DNA of 64,000 nucleotides from Rotaria sordida (Eukaryota > Rotifera > Eurotatoria > Philodinida > Philodinidae): assembly GCA_905250125.1 (NCBI GenBank), contig CAJNOL010000591.1, positions 52,511-116,510 of the forward strand, read 5' to 3'. Below are positions 12,591 through 23,150 of this stretch, piece by piece. How positions within the stretch are numbered: position 1 is the stretch's first letter; every line of letters starts with the position of its first letter. The translations under genes were made by a program, and so were the position numbers. The notes beneath the pieces were generated by a model. It had not been told where the DNA came from, did no database searches, and worked only from the letters and a program-made list of their open reading frames with translations.

Positions 12591-15413
12591 ATGTCTACTC
12601 CAATGGATACATCATCACTTCCAATAAAAAATAAATCTAATCAATTAACATCAACATTAACAACAGATTATATAGTAGGATCTGATCTTATATCAATCGA
12701 AGGTTATCGTCAAGATGGACGTAAACCAAATGAATTACGTCATTTTCGTGTTTCATTTAATGTTGTACCTGATGCTGATGGTTCTTGTTATATGGAACAT
12801 GGAAATTGTAAATTACTTGCAACAATATATGGACCATATGAAGGTGAATCACGTTCAAATCAAGAACAAGCTATAATTACATGTGATTTTAGTATGACAT
12901 CATATTGTGTTAGTGAACGTCGTTTAAGAACATTTGGTGATATGAAAAGTCAAAGATTACAAATGGCTATACAAAGAGTTTTTCAACAAGCTATAATTAC
13001 TGAAACATATCCAAAATCACAAATTGATATTTATTTAAAAATTTTACAATCAGATGGAAATGATTATAGTCCATGTGTTAATGCAACAACATTAGCATTT
13101 ATTAATGCAGGTGAAAAATGTTCGATTCCTCTTTGGAAACATTATTTATTTATTTATTTTTTTTTGGCAAAAAAGGAATTTTTATAAGATAGTTTTGATA
13201 ATTTCTATACATATAAATAGAGGTTTGTATGAGAACCGTTAGAAAAATTTCCGGGCTGATTTTATTAAAAAACAATAATAATCGCTGCTATATTTGTACT
13301 ATTGCCTATGCGTGGTTCATACAGTTCTCTATCTATAGACATCATAAGCTCAGTTGAATTAAACATATATATATATATGAAAATATAGCAATACAATTTA
13401 AACCACTGTCTAGACACTGATGAAAAATTAAAACCTTGAGGAAAGTTTTATGTTTTGAAAGACTAGTTGCTATTCAATATTTATGAATATATGGTAAAAA
13501 TTTACACTGATAATGCTCTATTACATATTATAATATTTGAATAGAATCGTCGTTTTAAAGACGAATAACTAAATATCAATGATCGTTCTAGATATGATCG
13601 ATACGTGGTTAACATCACATTAGAAAATATGACATATCTATGAATTGACTTTAGTCATATATAATTAATTACAAAATGCTATATACTGTAAATATAACAT
13701 ACGAACAGTGTCTGTTATTTATCTAGATGCGATTCGACCTTCTTTAAATCATCAGTCTTCTAAAAGTTTTTAACAGTCATGTTATTGATATCTAGATTAT
13801 TGTCGACGTATGAATATTCATCATTACAACAATAATCTCATTCAGAAACCGCAATGAGTGATAGAGAATCGAACATCGTAAACTATTGTTATACATTCAT
13901 AGATATTAAATTAGACATGGCTTTCTAGAGCAGGAAATTTTATCATTGAGTGATGATCAAAATTTTTGTTTTTTCGAACAGTGTCTAGACAGTAGTTTAA
14001 AATCTATTTCTATATTTTCATATATATGTTTAATACAACTGAGTTTATGATGTCTATAGATAAAGAACTGTATGAACCATGCACAGGCAATAGTACAAAT
14101 ATAGCAACGATTATTATTGTTTTTTAATAAAACCAGTTCGGAAACTTTTCTAACGCTCTACGTAAGTCGTTGCATCAATCGTAATGAATTTTATAAGAAA
14201 TTTCGTAAGATTTTGAAACGTTAAAAAACTTTTTTTCTTATATCGAAATTAGAATATAGATTAATATTTTTCCTATTATGCTATTTAATAGATAAAATTC
14301 ATACATTCATTCCTTTGAACACTGTGAAGACACGCATTTAATGATGATCAAAAAATAGTATTAGTGTTCTGTAATCAGGGCAGGTACCCAACTCGCCGGA
14401 TTGATTCTTTTGACTTTTTTAAACTACTAATTTATGTAAAAGCATACTAGTGGAAAATGATAGTGTTTTACTAATAGAATTCATCTACAAATGATGATGA
14501 ATTATATGACGAAGGAAGAAAATAACAGTAGGAAAAGATGAACATATATTATCGTGATAGAAAAAAAAAAAAGTATTCAGTGTATGTATTCACAAGTATG
14601 ATGTATGACATCAATACTGTGTTTCATTCCGGCGTCATCAGCAACCAGCAAATGTATGCTTTGTAAAATTGATGAGATGATTTCTTTTATTTTATTGTTG
14701 GTTTATAGAAGACCATACTGTGAAAGTGTCTGCCGAAGGTCGATTAGTTCTGATTCGGATTCGGTTACGAAAAGTCATATCTGTGTAGGACATTAAATAG
14801 TACTGCATAATCAATATGGATAGTTTCTACGAAAAAAAGAAATCTATGAACAAATATTATCATCATTGTCTAATATGGAAGCAAAAGATTATTTGACCTA
14901 TGTGCATTTTAAGATTGTTTTTTTGTTGTTGTTGTTTTCATATCTTTACATATTATGATGTCATGTTTGAATAATCCTATTGCATGATTTATATTTATAG
15001 AAGATTAGACTTTGTCAGTTAACTTGTGATACTTGATTTGCAAAAAAAATGATTCGTCTATGTCATTTATTTCCCATGAGATATTGAAAAATTTATATGA
15101 TTTTTTTTTTTTTTTTTTTTTGTTAATAGGCATTCCAATGAAAGATTTTGTTTGTTCATCAACAGTTGGTTATATACAAAATAAATGTATTATTGATCTT
15201 AATCAACAAGAAGAACAACAAAAATCACCTCAATTAACATTAACAATTATGCCACAACGTGATGATATTGTTGCATTAACATGTGAATCACGTGTTCATC
15301 ATGATATTTATAATGAAATGTTAGATGCAGCAACACGTGCTAATTTACAATTATTTGATTTAATGAAACAAGCTGTTATTAATCAATTAAAAACAGTTTT
15401 ACATGTTTTATAA
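12591..15413 (+). CDS. EXOSC4: RNA exosome core subunit RRP41 (EXOSC4)
   Basis: Two exons, 12591-13110 and 15130-15413, give 267 aa. It has a single RNase PH fold: IEGYRQDGRKPNELR at the start of the domain, ADGSCYMEHGNCKLLATIYGP, a Cys/Arg-rich ERRLRTFGD segment, SQIDIYLKILQSDG, and AFINAG joined across the intron to IPMKDFVC. All align in order with eukaryotic RRP41. RRP41 pairs with RRP45 in the six-subunit ring of the nuclear and cytoplasmic exosome. In animals this ring is structural and the nuclease activity comes from other subunits (family knowledge). A 35-residue Ser/Thr-rich N-terminal extension precedes the domain. The single intron is 2.0 kb and is mostly occupied by a 0.9-kb inverted-repeat element. 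Confidence 0.95.
13231..14160. mobile_element. Non-autonomous element with ~190-bp terminal inverted repeats, in EXOSC4 intron
   Basis: The left arm (about 13231-13422) and right arm (about 13977-14160) are reverse complements over about 190 nt with roughly 10% mismatch and short AT-repeat indels. Shared words include CGTTAGAAAA, AAAACAATAATAATCG, TATAGACATCATAA and CTGTCTAGACACTG. The roughly 550-nt interior has no ORF. This is the form of a MITE or other non-autonomous DNA transposon. I could not identify a convincing target duplication or superfamily. Confidence 0.72.
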
Positions 15414-15554
15414 AAAGAAAATAAAGAAAACAAAAAAAGAAAAGAAACGAAAGAGTATGAGTTTTGTTTCTTAGGTGATTCTTTTTTTTTACTTCTTTTT
15501 GTTACTTTGGATACTTCCATTGATGGATTGTCGTATTATTATTCTTTATGTAAT

Positions 15555-15581
15555 ATTTTCTTTTTGTTTTTCAATTTTCAG
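15555..15581 (+). promoter_or_regulatory. Candidate trans-splice (or 5'UTR cis-splice) acceptor before FUT8
   Basis: A strong pyrimidine tract, TTTTCTTTTTGTTTTTCAAT, ends in TTTCAG at 15581, 7 nt before the FUT8 ATG and about 170 bp after the EXOSC4 stop. It may accept a spliced leader, or close a very short 5'UTR intron. Confidence 0.42.
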
Positions 15582-15588
15582 ATATGTG

Positions 15589-18500
15589 ATGTTATTATTC
15601 GGAAATAAATTTTATATAATTTTTATATTATTATGGATCTTTGGACTTTATTGTATATTAACAACATTTCATTCAACATCAAATAATGATAAAATATTTG
15701 AAGATCGTATTGAACATTTACAAAATGAAGTTGAATCACTTCGACAAAAACTTGTTCAATTACAATCTGAAAATAATATAAATGATCAAGTACAATCTGG
15801 AAGGTTAGTTTAAATTTTAAATTTTAATTATGAAAATATAAATCTAAAGAAAAACTTCAAAAAATTATGAATAGACTTGAATAATTACGGATTTTCTTGA
15901 ATACAAGTATTTAACAAGATGATTCCGCGTGTAGGATCAATTATTTCAATATTTGCTATTACAGTTTTAATAGTAAAATTAATCTTTTGTTTTCATAAAC
16001 AATAGAATTGTCAAGAATGTAAACATACAGAATAGACGAAGTATTAGCGAATTAAAAAGAAAAGTAACAAATCCGTAAGATGTCTCGAGCTCATTGACAC
16101 TGCTAAAATATGATATCGAATTTTTTGCTATTACTAAAGAGGAAGGTATCCAAATCGATACCCGCTATTTGAGTTCGTATTGAATTAACAAGGAGATCTT
16201 TCAGCCGAAAAGAATGTTCCTTTGTCGAGATAATATTGAATTTTCAAGTAAACTTGATTTTTGTAGTGAATAACCACTTTTTGGAAATTCAGTATCTAGA
16301 CAAAGAAACATTTTTTTCTGCTGAAACTTTCAGGATATCTATCCTATGGGCAGAATTCCAGATCGAAATACCTTTATTTAATTTTTCGATAAATACCTAA
16401 AGCTTCATCGAAAATTCAGTAACACAGTCATAACTTAGTTTCAGAGATCCCTTTTAGGATTTTTCTAGTCTTACTGAGATCTTCTTGTGAATCCAATATG
16501 AATTCAAAACGGCGAGTATCAGTTCGGATAATTCCCTCGTAAGTGTGAAACCAGGACTAACATCTTTTATGCAAGTAGAGCTCGTCAACGGAAATCTTCA
16601 GACTCAAATCTAGATGTAGTCAAGAAAGTTTGTAAGATATAAACTTGATTTTGTCAACAAGAATTTAAGAATCTAAATCTCATCATTCAATAGAGTAATC
16701 GAATAATTAAATTATTTTTCTAGAAGCAGGAAAAGTTTTTTTTTTTTTGCTGAGTGATAAATTTAGAATTACTATGAACTTTGAAAAGAATATTAATCAT
16801 ATTTTAGTAACAATGTTCAATGTCAAGAATTGAAAAATGAACTGAAACGTCTTAAACGTCAATTAATTTCAAAAAATGATGGTGGTACTATTTCTTCTCG
16901 TGGTAAGCTTATCATTTGGATTTCCATCTTATACGTTTGTTTGTACTACACTGCGATAACTATAAGAGCCGATAGTAGTTTGTCAATCAGAGAACAACTA
17001 TCGATATATCGGAGTAGAATGATGATCAGAAGATAGATATGAAACTATTGTCGGTATAATGTATATTATACTGAACGATTTACCGATGATTTGTTTTTGG
17101 TCCGACTTGAATCATATCTGTTATGTTCATGATTAATTTGTTTTGCAACATCTAGATGGACCTAGTTTGGAATATGAACAACTACGACGAAAAATTGAAA
17201 TGCAAGCACGTGAAATATCTTATTTTACAACTGATCAATTAAATAAAATATCTGAAAAATTATCTGATCAAGATAAAGAAAATTGGAAAAATGTTATTTT
17301 ACGATTTACTGATCAAAATAGGTTTGTTTCAATACAAAAAAAAAAACAAAAAAAAAACATGAAATTATTTTATTTTTAGAGTTCTTCTAGCTTCAATTCG
17401 AAATTTAACTGTAGTTGATGGTTATCAATTATGGCGTGAACATGAACATGAAAGTCTTTCAAAATTAATGCAAGCACGTTTAAATGTTTTACAAAATCCA
17501 TCAAAATCATGTCAAGATGTTAAACGTGTTACATGTAATATAAATAAAGGTTGTGGTTATGGTTGTGAAATTCATCATGCTATGCATTGTTTTCATATTG
17601 CTTATGCACTTGGTCGACCAATGATTCTTTTCTCTGGTTAGTATATATCAGAGATTTTCTAAATTTAAAAATAAAAATTTTAATTAATTAATTTTTCAGA
17701 TGGATGGCGATATAATCCTGGTGGATTTGATCAAGTATTTCAACCATTAAGTCGAAATTGTACAAAAGCATCCGCTACTAGTGCATCATCTTGGGGTAAA
17801 ATTAAATTAGTTATTTTATATATATATATATACAGTAGGTCCCAAAATTGTTCAACAAGATGTAATTTGGATTTTTTTTTTTTCGTAGTCTTAAGTGCTC
17901 GAAAGAATCCAAATAGTGATTTGAATAGAGAATATTGTTGCCAACAAGAATTCGAGGAAATGATAACGATAATGAATTTTTCCAAAGTAGAGTTTCTGGA
18001 AAATCAAAATTCTGCCTTTTCAACATCCAAAAGTCACAATAGAAAAGTTGTTTTATCAGTCTAGAATTTTAGAGCAGCCAATTCTCTACAAAATGAGACG
18101 TCTCCGAGCTTTCTACAACCTTCTCTTCAAAAGTTATAAGCGTCACGAAAATTGAAAAAATGCGTCTTTTAGTCGATTTTCTCATAAATTTCACTTTTTT
18201 TTGATTGTTGTGATGCTTATAACTTTTGAATGGAAGGTCGTAGAAAGCTCGGAGATGTCTCATTTTGTAGAGAATTGACTGCTCTAAAATTCTAGACTGT
18301 TAAAACAACTTTTCTGTTATAGCTTTTAGATGCTGAAAAAACAGGGTTTTGATTTTCCAAAAACCCTACTTTGGAAAAATTCATGATGGTTATCATTTTC
18401 TCGAATTCTTGTTGGCAACATTCAAATCACTGTTTGGATTCTTTCTAGCATTTAAGACTACGAAAAAAAATGAAATTACATCTTGTTGAACAATTTTCGG

Positions 18501-19994
18501 ATCCACTGAATCCTGAACATTTCTTGAAGCAAGCAGAAAAATACGAAAAAAATAAATTATTATCTATTTATTGATACTATATCAAGACTTAATAGCAGAT
18601 AAAGTTTTTTTCGATGAACTGCAGTTCATTGATATCTTGCGATATTTCAATTGTGAATAGATCATTTTTTTTGTCTAGATGTGCCGTAGAGTCTTCATTC
18701 TTGTATAAAATATCTAAAGAATTATTATTATTTTTTTTTAGGTAATTATGACACAGCTGATGTTGTTGAAATTCCATTGATTGATAATATTTATCCGAGA
18801 AAAGATTTTATGCCAATGGCTATACCTGAAGATATATCTGAAAGACTTATTCGTTTACATGGAAATCCATTTGTTTGGTTTACTGGACAATTAATAAAAT
18901 ATTTTTTACGACCACAAGAATGGTTAAGTGAATTTATAGAGAAAAAATATCATAGTATTAATTTTCAAACACCAATTGTTGGGTAAAGAAAAGTTTTTTT
19001 TTGATTAGAATGTTCATTTATTTATTTTAAATTTATTTTAATTGAAGAATTCATGTACGACGAACAGATAAAGTTGGAAGTGAAGCAGCATTTCATGATA
19101 TTTCAGAATATATGAAACATGTCGAAGATTATTATATAATTTATCAATATCAAAATCCAAATTTAAAATTTACAAAACGTGTTTTTCTAGCAACTGATGA
19201 ACCGTCCGTTTTTAGTGATGCTCGATCGAAGTATACATTATTCTATTCAAAAGAAAAAAATCATTTTTTTTTTGTTTTTGAAATTTATAAATAGATATCC
19301 AGATTATATATTTTATGGTGATAGAGCTATAGCACAATCTGCTCAATTACATACAAGATATGGAACAGAATCATTGAAAGGTGTCTTATTGGATGTTCAT
19401 TTTCTTTCTTTATGTGATTATTTGGTTTGCACATTTTCTTCACAGGTATAAAACTATTTACACAATTTAAAGTAAATTTTGAAGATGAAATCATTGACGA
19501 ATATAAGTAGGAAAAATAACGTATAGGTGATGGTTTTATTAGGTAGTGGAAATATTTATTTAAATAACTATAATATGCTTATATTCAGCTACAGCAAATT
19601 ATAAATATGAGAAAATAATCTAAAAGATTTATTGAAATGTTTTCTTTTTTTAAAAATCTAGATTTGTCGTGTTGCATATGAAGTAATGCAACAACGTGTA
19701 GTTGATGGTGCATGGCGTGTTCAACCACTTGATGATGTTTATTATTTTGGTGGTCAAAATGCTCATAATCAACGAGCTATTATATCTCATAAAGCAATTT
19801 GGCCAAATGAATTTAGTTTTGACCGTGGTGATATTATTGGTACAGAAGGAAATCATTGGGATGGATTTTCAAAAGGATCAGATAAAACGAATGGTCAATC
19901 AGGTCTTTATCCAACATATAAAACAGAAGAAATTGTTAATATTGCAAAAATGTATACCTATTCAGAAGTACGAGTTAACGCAAATGAAGTTTAA
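15589..19994 (+). CDS. FUT8: Alpha-(1,6)-fucosyltransferase (core fucosyltransferase FUT8)
   Basis: Nine exons: 15589-15803, 16808-16902, 17156-17321, 17380-17636, 17700-17795, 18742-18982, 19048-19230, 19295-19445 and 19662-19994, giving 578 aa (human 575). It is a type II Golgi protein: a short cytosolic tail, a membrane anchor at about residues 7-27 ([20 protein letters not shown]), then a coiled-coil stem. The catalytic GT-B domain carries [11 protein letters not shown] and [16 protein letters not shown] (residues 358 onward). Arg361, Arg362, Asp364, Lys365 and Glu369 occupy the positions of the human GDP-fucose/catalytic residues. CTFSSQICRVAYE and [11 protein letters not shown] follow. 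A C-terminal SH3-like domain is recognisable from [17 protein letters not shown]. The enzyme adds fucose in alpha-1,6 linkage to the innermost GlcNAc of N-glycans. Introns at 15804-16807 and 17796-18741 contain hairpin elements. Confidence 0.96.
16191..16340. repeat. Inverted repeat in FUT8 intron 1
   Basis: GATCTTTCAGCCGAAAAGAA...TTTGTCGAGATA at 16196-16245 is mirrored by the reverse complement at about 16274-16340, with about 80% identity and a loop of about 25 nt. It has no coding capacity. Likely a decayed foldback element. Confidence 0.55.
17833..18508. mobile_element. Full-length palindromic miniature element in FUT8 intron 5
   Basis: The element begins CAGTAGGTCCCAAAATTG and ends in the reverse complement of a close variant (CAGTGGATCCGAAAATTG). 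The two halves are reverse complements along almost their whole length (about 310 nt each), with a loop near 18160-18190. The left flank is a TATA microsatellite; the right flank begins AA, so a TA target duplication is not clean. CAGT termini and foldback form suggest a Tc1/mariner-type MITE. It is related to the element at 49750-50045. Confidence 0.7.
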
Positions 19995-20286
19995 TTTTTT
20001 TCTACGCAAAAAAACCATTCCTTTAATTGAGATTATTTTTATAATGTGCATATATGTATGCACATAAAATCAAAACTTGTACTTTCATTATCAGTCATTT
20101 TTTTGTTTTTGTTTTGATTTTTTTCTTTTGTCCTGCAGTCAATTACTCGTTTTATTTTCGCAACGTGTTTTTTGTTTTTTTTTTTTGTTATTATGTGAAG
20201 TTTTTCGTTTTACTTCGTTACTAACGATTAGAATGAGTTTAACTGATAAAAATAAATGAAAAGTTAGAAAATGAAGCATGATCTAT

Positions 20287-20309
20287 TTGTTTGTTTGTTT
20301 GTTTGTTAA
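20287..20309 (+). repeat. (TTTG)n microsatellite
   Basis: About six tandem TTTG units lie in the FUT8 3' flank. Confidence 0.8.
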
Positions 20310-20453
20310 GCTATTAGATATGTGCTTATTTATATTTTTTGAAATACTCAAACTAACATAATTAATGATTATCTTGTCAGAATTTGAACATGAATTTTAT
20401 GTGTTATACATCAATCAATAAACTTCAAGATCATTTGTTTGAAATGTTTTGTT

Positions 20454-21057
20454 ACTATTATCGGAATTTTAAAAAAAGGCCATCGGGCAAAATGCTTATA
20501 ATTTTTGAACGAAGATGGTTAGAGCCGTGCGATTTTCATCATTCGAAAGGGGAGACAAGGGGACGTCTTTTCCTCCAATATTGTATAGGACGAAATCATT
20601 TAAAAATCAGTCATTTCTAAAAAACATCGAAAATATCCATGAAAACGATCGGTCATTCCGATGAAATTTTGGTTCTGACATCTGATCTAGATAGAGAAAC
20701 TTCAAATGTATAGTTCAAGATATAATTCGAATGATTATCTTTCCACCTACTAATGTTGAACAAATAAATTTATCTATTCAATCGCACGAAAACTATAGAG
20801 TTCTTTTAATTTCGAAGCATATTTTCTTACTTTCGTCAAAATTTCATCTGAATGATAGACCGTTTTTTTATACATTTTTTCGATATTTTGTAGAAATGAC
20901 TGATTTTTAAATGATTTCGTCCTATACAATATTGAAGGAAAAGACGTCCCCTTGTCTCCCCTTTCGAATGGTGAAAATCGCAGGGCTCTAGCTATCTTCG
21001 TTCAAAAGTTATAAGCATTTTGCCTGATGGCCTTTTTTTAAAATTCGGATAATAGTG
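20454..21057. mobile_element. Palindromic miniature element between FUT8 and the Cys-rich gene
   Basis: The arms read ACTATTATCGGAATTTTAAA on the left, with its reverse complement (CACTATTATCCG...) on the right. They match for about 210-280 nt each, including AAAAGGCCATC, GGGGAGACAAGGGGACGTC and TCCTATACAATATT. There is no transposase ORF. A third, single-arm copy is present at about 23032-23150, so this is a dispersed family and not a local duplication. Confidence 0.68.
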
Positions 21058-21231
21058 TTGTTTCATACTATTATACTCTTAATCACAGAAATATTTAGAA
21101 TTTTGAACAGTTTACTTATGGATAATTATTGATTACAAAAATTAAGAAAAAATTACATAGAAAAATATCATTCGAAAACAAGTATCTGAGTGATCCTTGC
21201 CGCCACAACTACAATAAATAGTACCCATAGC

Positions 21232-21903
21232 TCAAATACAATCAATAATGCCACCAACACAGCTACCCAAGGCATCACAACCGTCACAGCCGCTACAGTC
21301 ATTACAGTTGTCGCAGAAAGAACAGCTACTATCACAGCTGCCACAGTCTCCAAAACAACAGCAACAACCGTCACAATTGCTACAGTCATTACAGTTGTCG
21401 CAGCAACAACAACAATTATCACAGCTGCCGCAGCCTCCAATACAACAGCAACAACCGTCACCGTTTTCACACCTGTCACCACTACCATGATTATTGTTGC
21501 TACTGGAATTAGTATTACCATTACTATCAGAAACTATATTGGTATCACCAATACCAAAACAGCAGCAATTAATACATGAGCCATTATCATAGCAAAAATT
21601 TCGATTTGAACGCTTTGATTTTCTATAGCAACATCGTTTACGCTTCATTTGCTGTGGTCTTATATTTTTTGCAGATAACATTGCAATGAAATCGTCGAGG
21701 TTATTGCAATCTGTAGTTTGTTGAGTAACTGGGTGATGAGTCTTTGAGTTATCAATGATGTCTTCATCTCGTTTCCGTTTACTTTCGTCATTTCTCTGCT
21801 CCACGATTGTCGACGGCTCAGTCTGGTTAGAGAACGTTGGTTGATCGCTCATCGGTGCACTTTTTTCAATGATAAAAATTGAAGATTTCCGTTGCATGTT
21901 CAT
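21232..21903 (-). CDS. Cysteine-rich low-complexity protein with 29-residue tandem repeat
   Basis: Single open frame, 223 aa, not recognised as a named family. The N-terminal half is hydrophilic with two basic clusters (KRKRDED and MKRKRCCYRKSKR) that could act as nuclear localisation signals. The last 120 residues contain about 34 cysteines with Gly, Asp, Asn and Ser. They include two adjacent copies of a 29-residue unit with the shared pattern G-CCCC-xGx-C-GS-C-D...DNCNDC-SxC-D. Cysteine density this high suggests metal binding (metallothionein-like) or a disulphide-rich structural protein, but there is no signal peptide. Two in-frame Mets, at the start and at residue 18 (MSDQPTF), are possible starts. 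The antisense Gln-rich frame is only the complement of Cys codons. It could also be a chance ORF over a CAG/CAA-like repeat, although an uninterrupted 223-codon frame in AT-rich DNA argues for coding. Confidence 0.6.
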   Translation of the reverse strand: MNMQRKSSIFIIEKSAPMSDQPTFSNQTEPSTIVEQRNDESKRKRDEDIIDNSKTHHPVTQQTTDCNNLDDFIAMLSAKNIRPQQMKRKRCCYRKSKRSNRNFCYDNGSCINCCCFGIGDTNIVSDSNGNTNSSSNNNHGSGDRCENGDGCCCCIGGCGSCDNCCCCCDNCNDCSNCDGCCCCFGDCGSCDSSCSFCDNCNDCSGCDGCDALGSCVGGIIDCI

Positions 21904-22874
21904 GTTTAACCAAGAACAGTAGGACTAAAAGTATTAGAAAACAAATGTGAATTGAAGATTATATATGCATAACAGAATTTAAAAAAACAAGCCATAATTC
22001 ATTTGATTGACTCATGGACTATGACGTTTGTGTGACAGAATGACGAAAATGCATGTTTCACTTCTTTTACTGTTGTCAATGTAAAATTCATTGACTCATG
22101 TGCCTCGTTCACAAATAAAGCAAACGGAAGACTGAATCATCACATTGGAAGATTCCTGAGATCGACTATTTTACTTTAGAAATTTCTTTCAACATTACAC
22201 TGTTCTGAAATGGCTTACTGAGATTGCATGGCAAAAATATTGTCAAAAAGAAGTTGTGTCATTGCAGATTCTGTTTGAACAACAATATGAAACTTCTATT
22301 CAATCATCTATAAAATAAGAAACAAGTTTCGAAATTATTGATATTTCTTTCGAAAAAAAGACATAGTTGAGTGAAACTTTTCTCGGTCTGTTCATTGAAT
22401 TCGACAATATTCTGAAGCCTCTAATAGCCTAGAAGATTGTCATTTATCTTCAACGGTTACTATGTTATTGTCATTCATACCTATTTTTACTTCATTTCGT
22501 TGATTATTGTTTATTGTGTTCTGACTTGATCTTCTTCCTTCGTTTCGTTTAACGTTGAACTGCATCTTAGCATTTTTTCTCATTCAACCTTAGACATAAT
22601 GCAATACTGTCGGTCATGCATGCCGATACTTATGACGAAATTTTTCGTAACAATGTGTTGCACTGATTAGTAGTACTGCTGATACTTTCAATATCATGCG
22701 ATTCTATAGAGATGAATTTGAGTCAGTCTCTACAGTATTTTTTCCAGTGAGCATGGAAATCAAACTGTTGCTTTGAAGTTTTCATTTACTATGTAAAATT
22801 TGGTTAGCGAGAATGAAAATACACACTGTAGAGTAAGAGAAACTGTACATACGACTGGATTTCTTCGTTGCTTT

Positions 22875-22884
22875 NNNNNNNNNN
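22875..22884. other. Assembly gap (10 N)
   Basis: Ten N characters interrupt the sequence; the true length of missing sequence is unknown. Confidence 0.99.
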
Positions 22885-23031
22885 TTTATTATTTGGACAA
22901 AATTAGTTGTTATATTCAACAGATAGATTCAAGTATTATTGTCAATGGGAAACAACTAATTTCAATCAGCTGAAAATCACAATTAAATCACCGTAAATCG
23001 TTTTAACTCACCAAAAAATCACTTAAAATCA

Positions 23032-23150
23032 ACTATTATCGGAATTTTAGAAAAAAAGGCCAACGAGCAAAATTTTGATAACTTTTTAACAAAAACAGCT
23101 CGAAACCTGTGGTTTTCACCATTCGAAGGAAGGCATTGGAGAACGTACGC
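23032..23150 (+). repeat. Solo arm of the ACTATTATCGG palindromic family
   Basis: ACTATTATCGGAATTTTAGA, AAAAAAGGCCAACG and GTTTTCACCATTCGAAGG match the left arm of the 20454-21057 element in order and spacing. No second arm is seen downstream, so this is a truncated copy. Confidence 0.6.

Noticed and set aside
21248..21490. Gln/Pro/Ser-rich ORF on the plus strand
   Set aside because: It is the antisense shadow of the Cys-rich minus-strand frame; the minus frame is longer and patterned.
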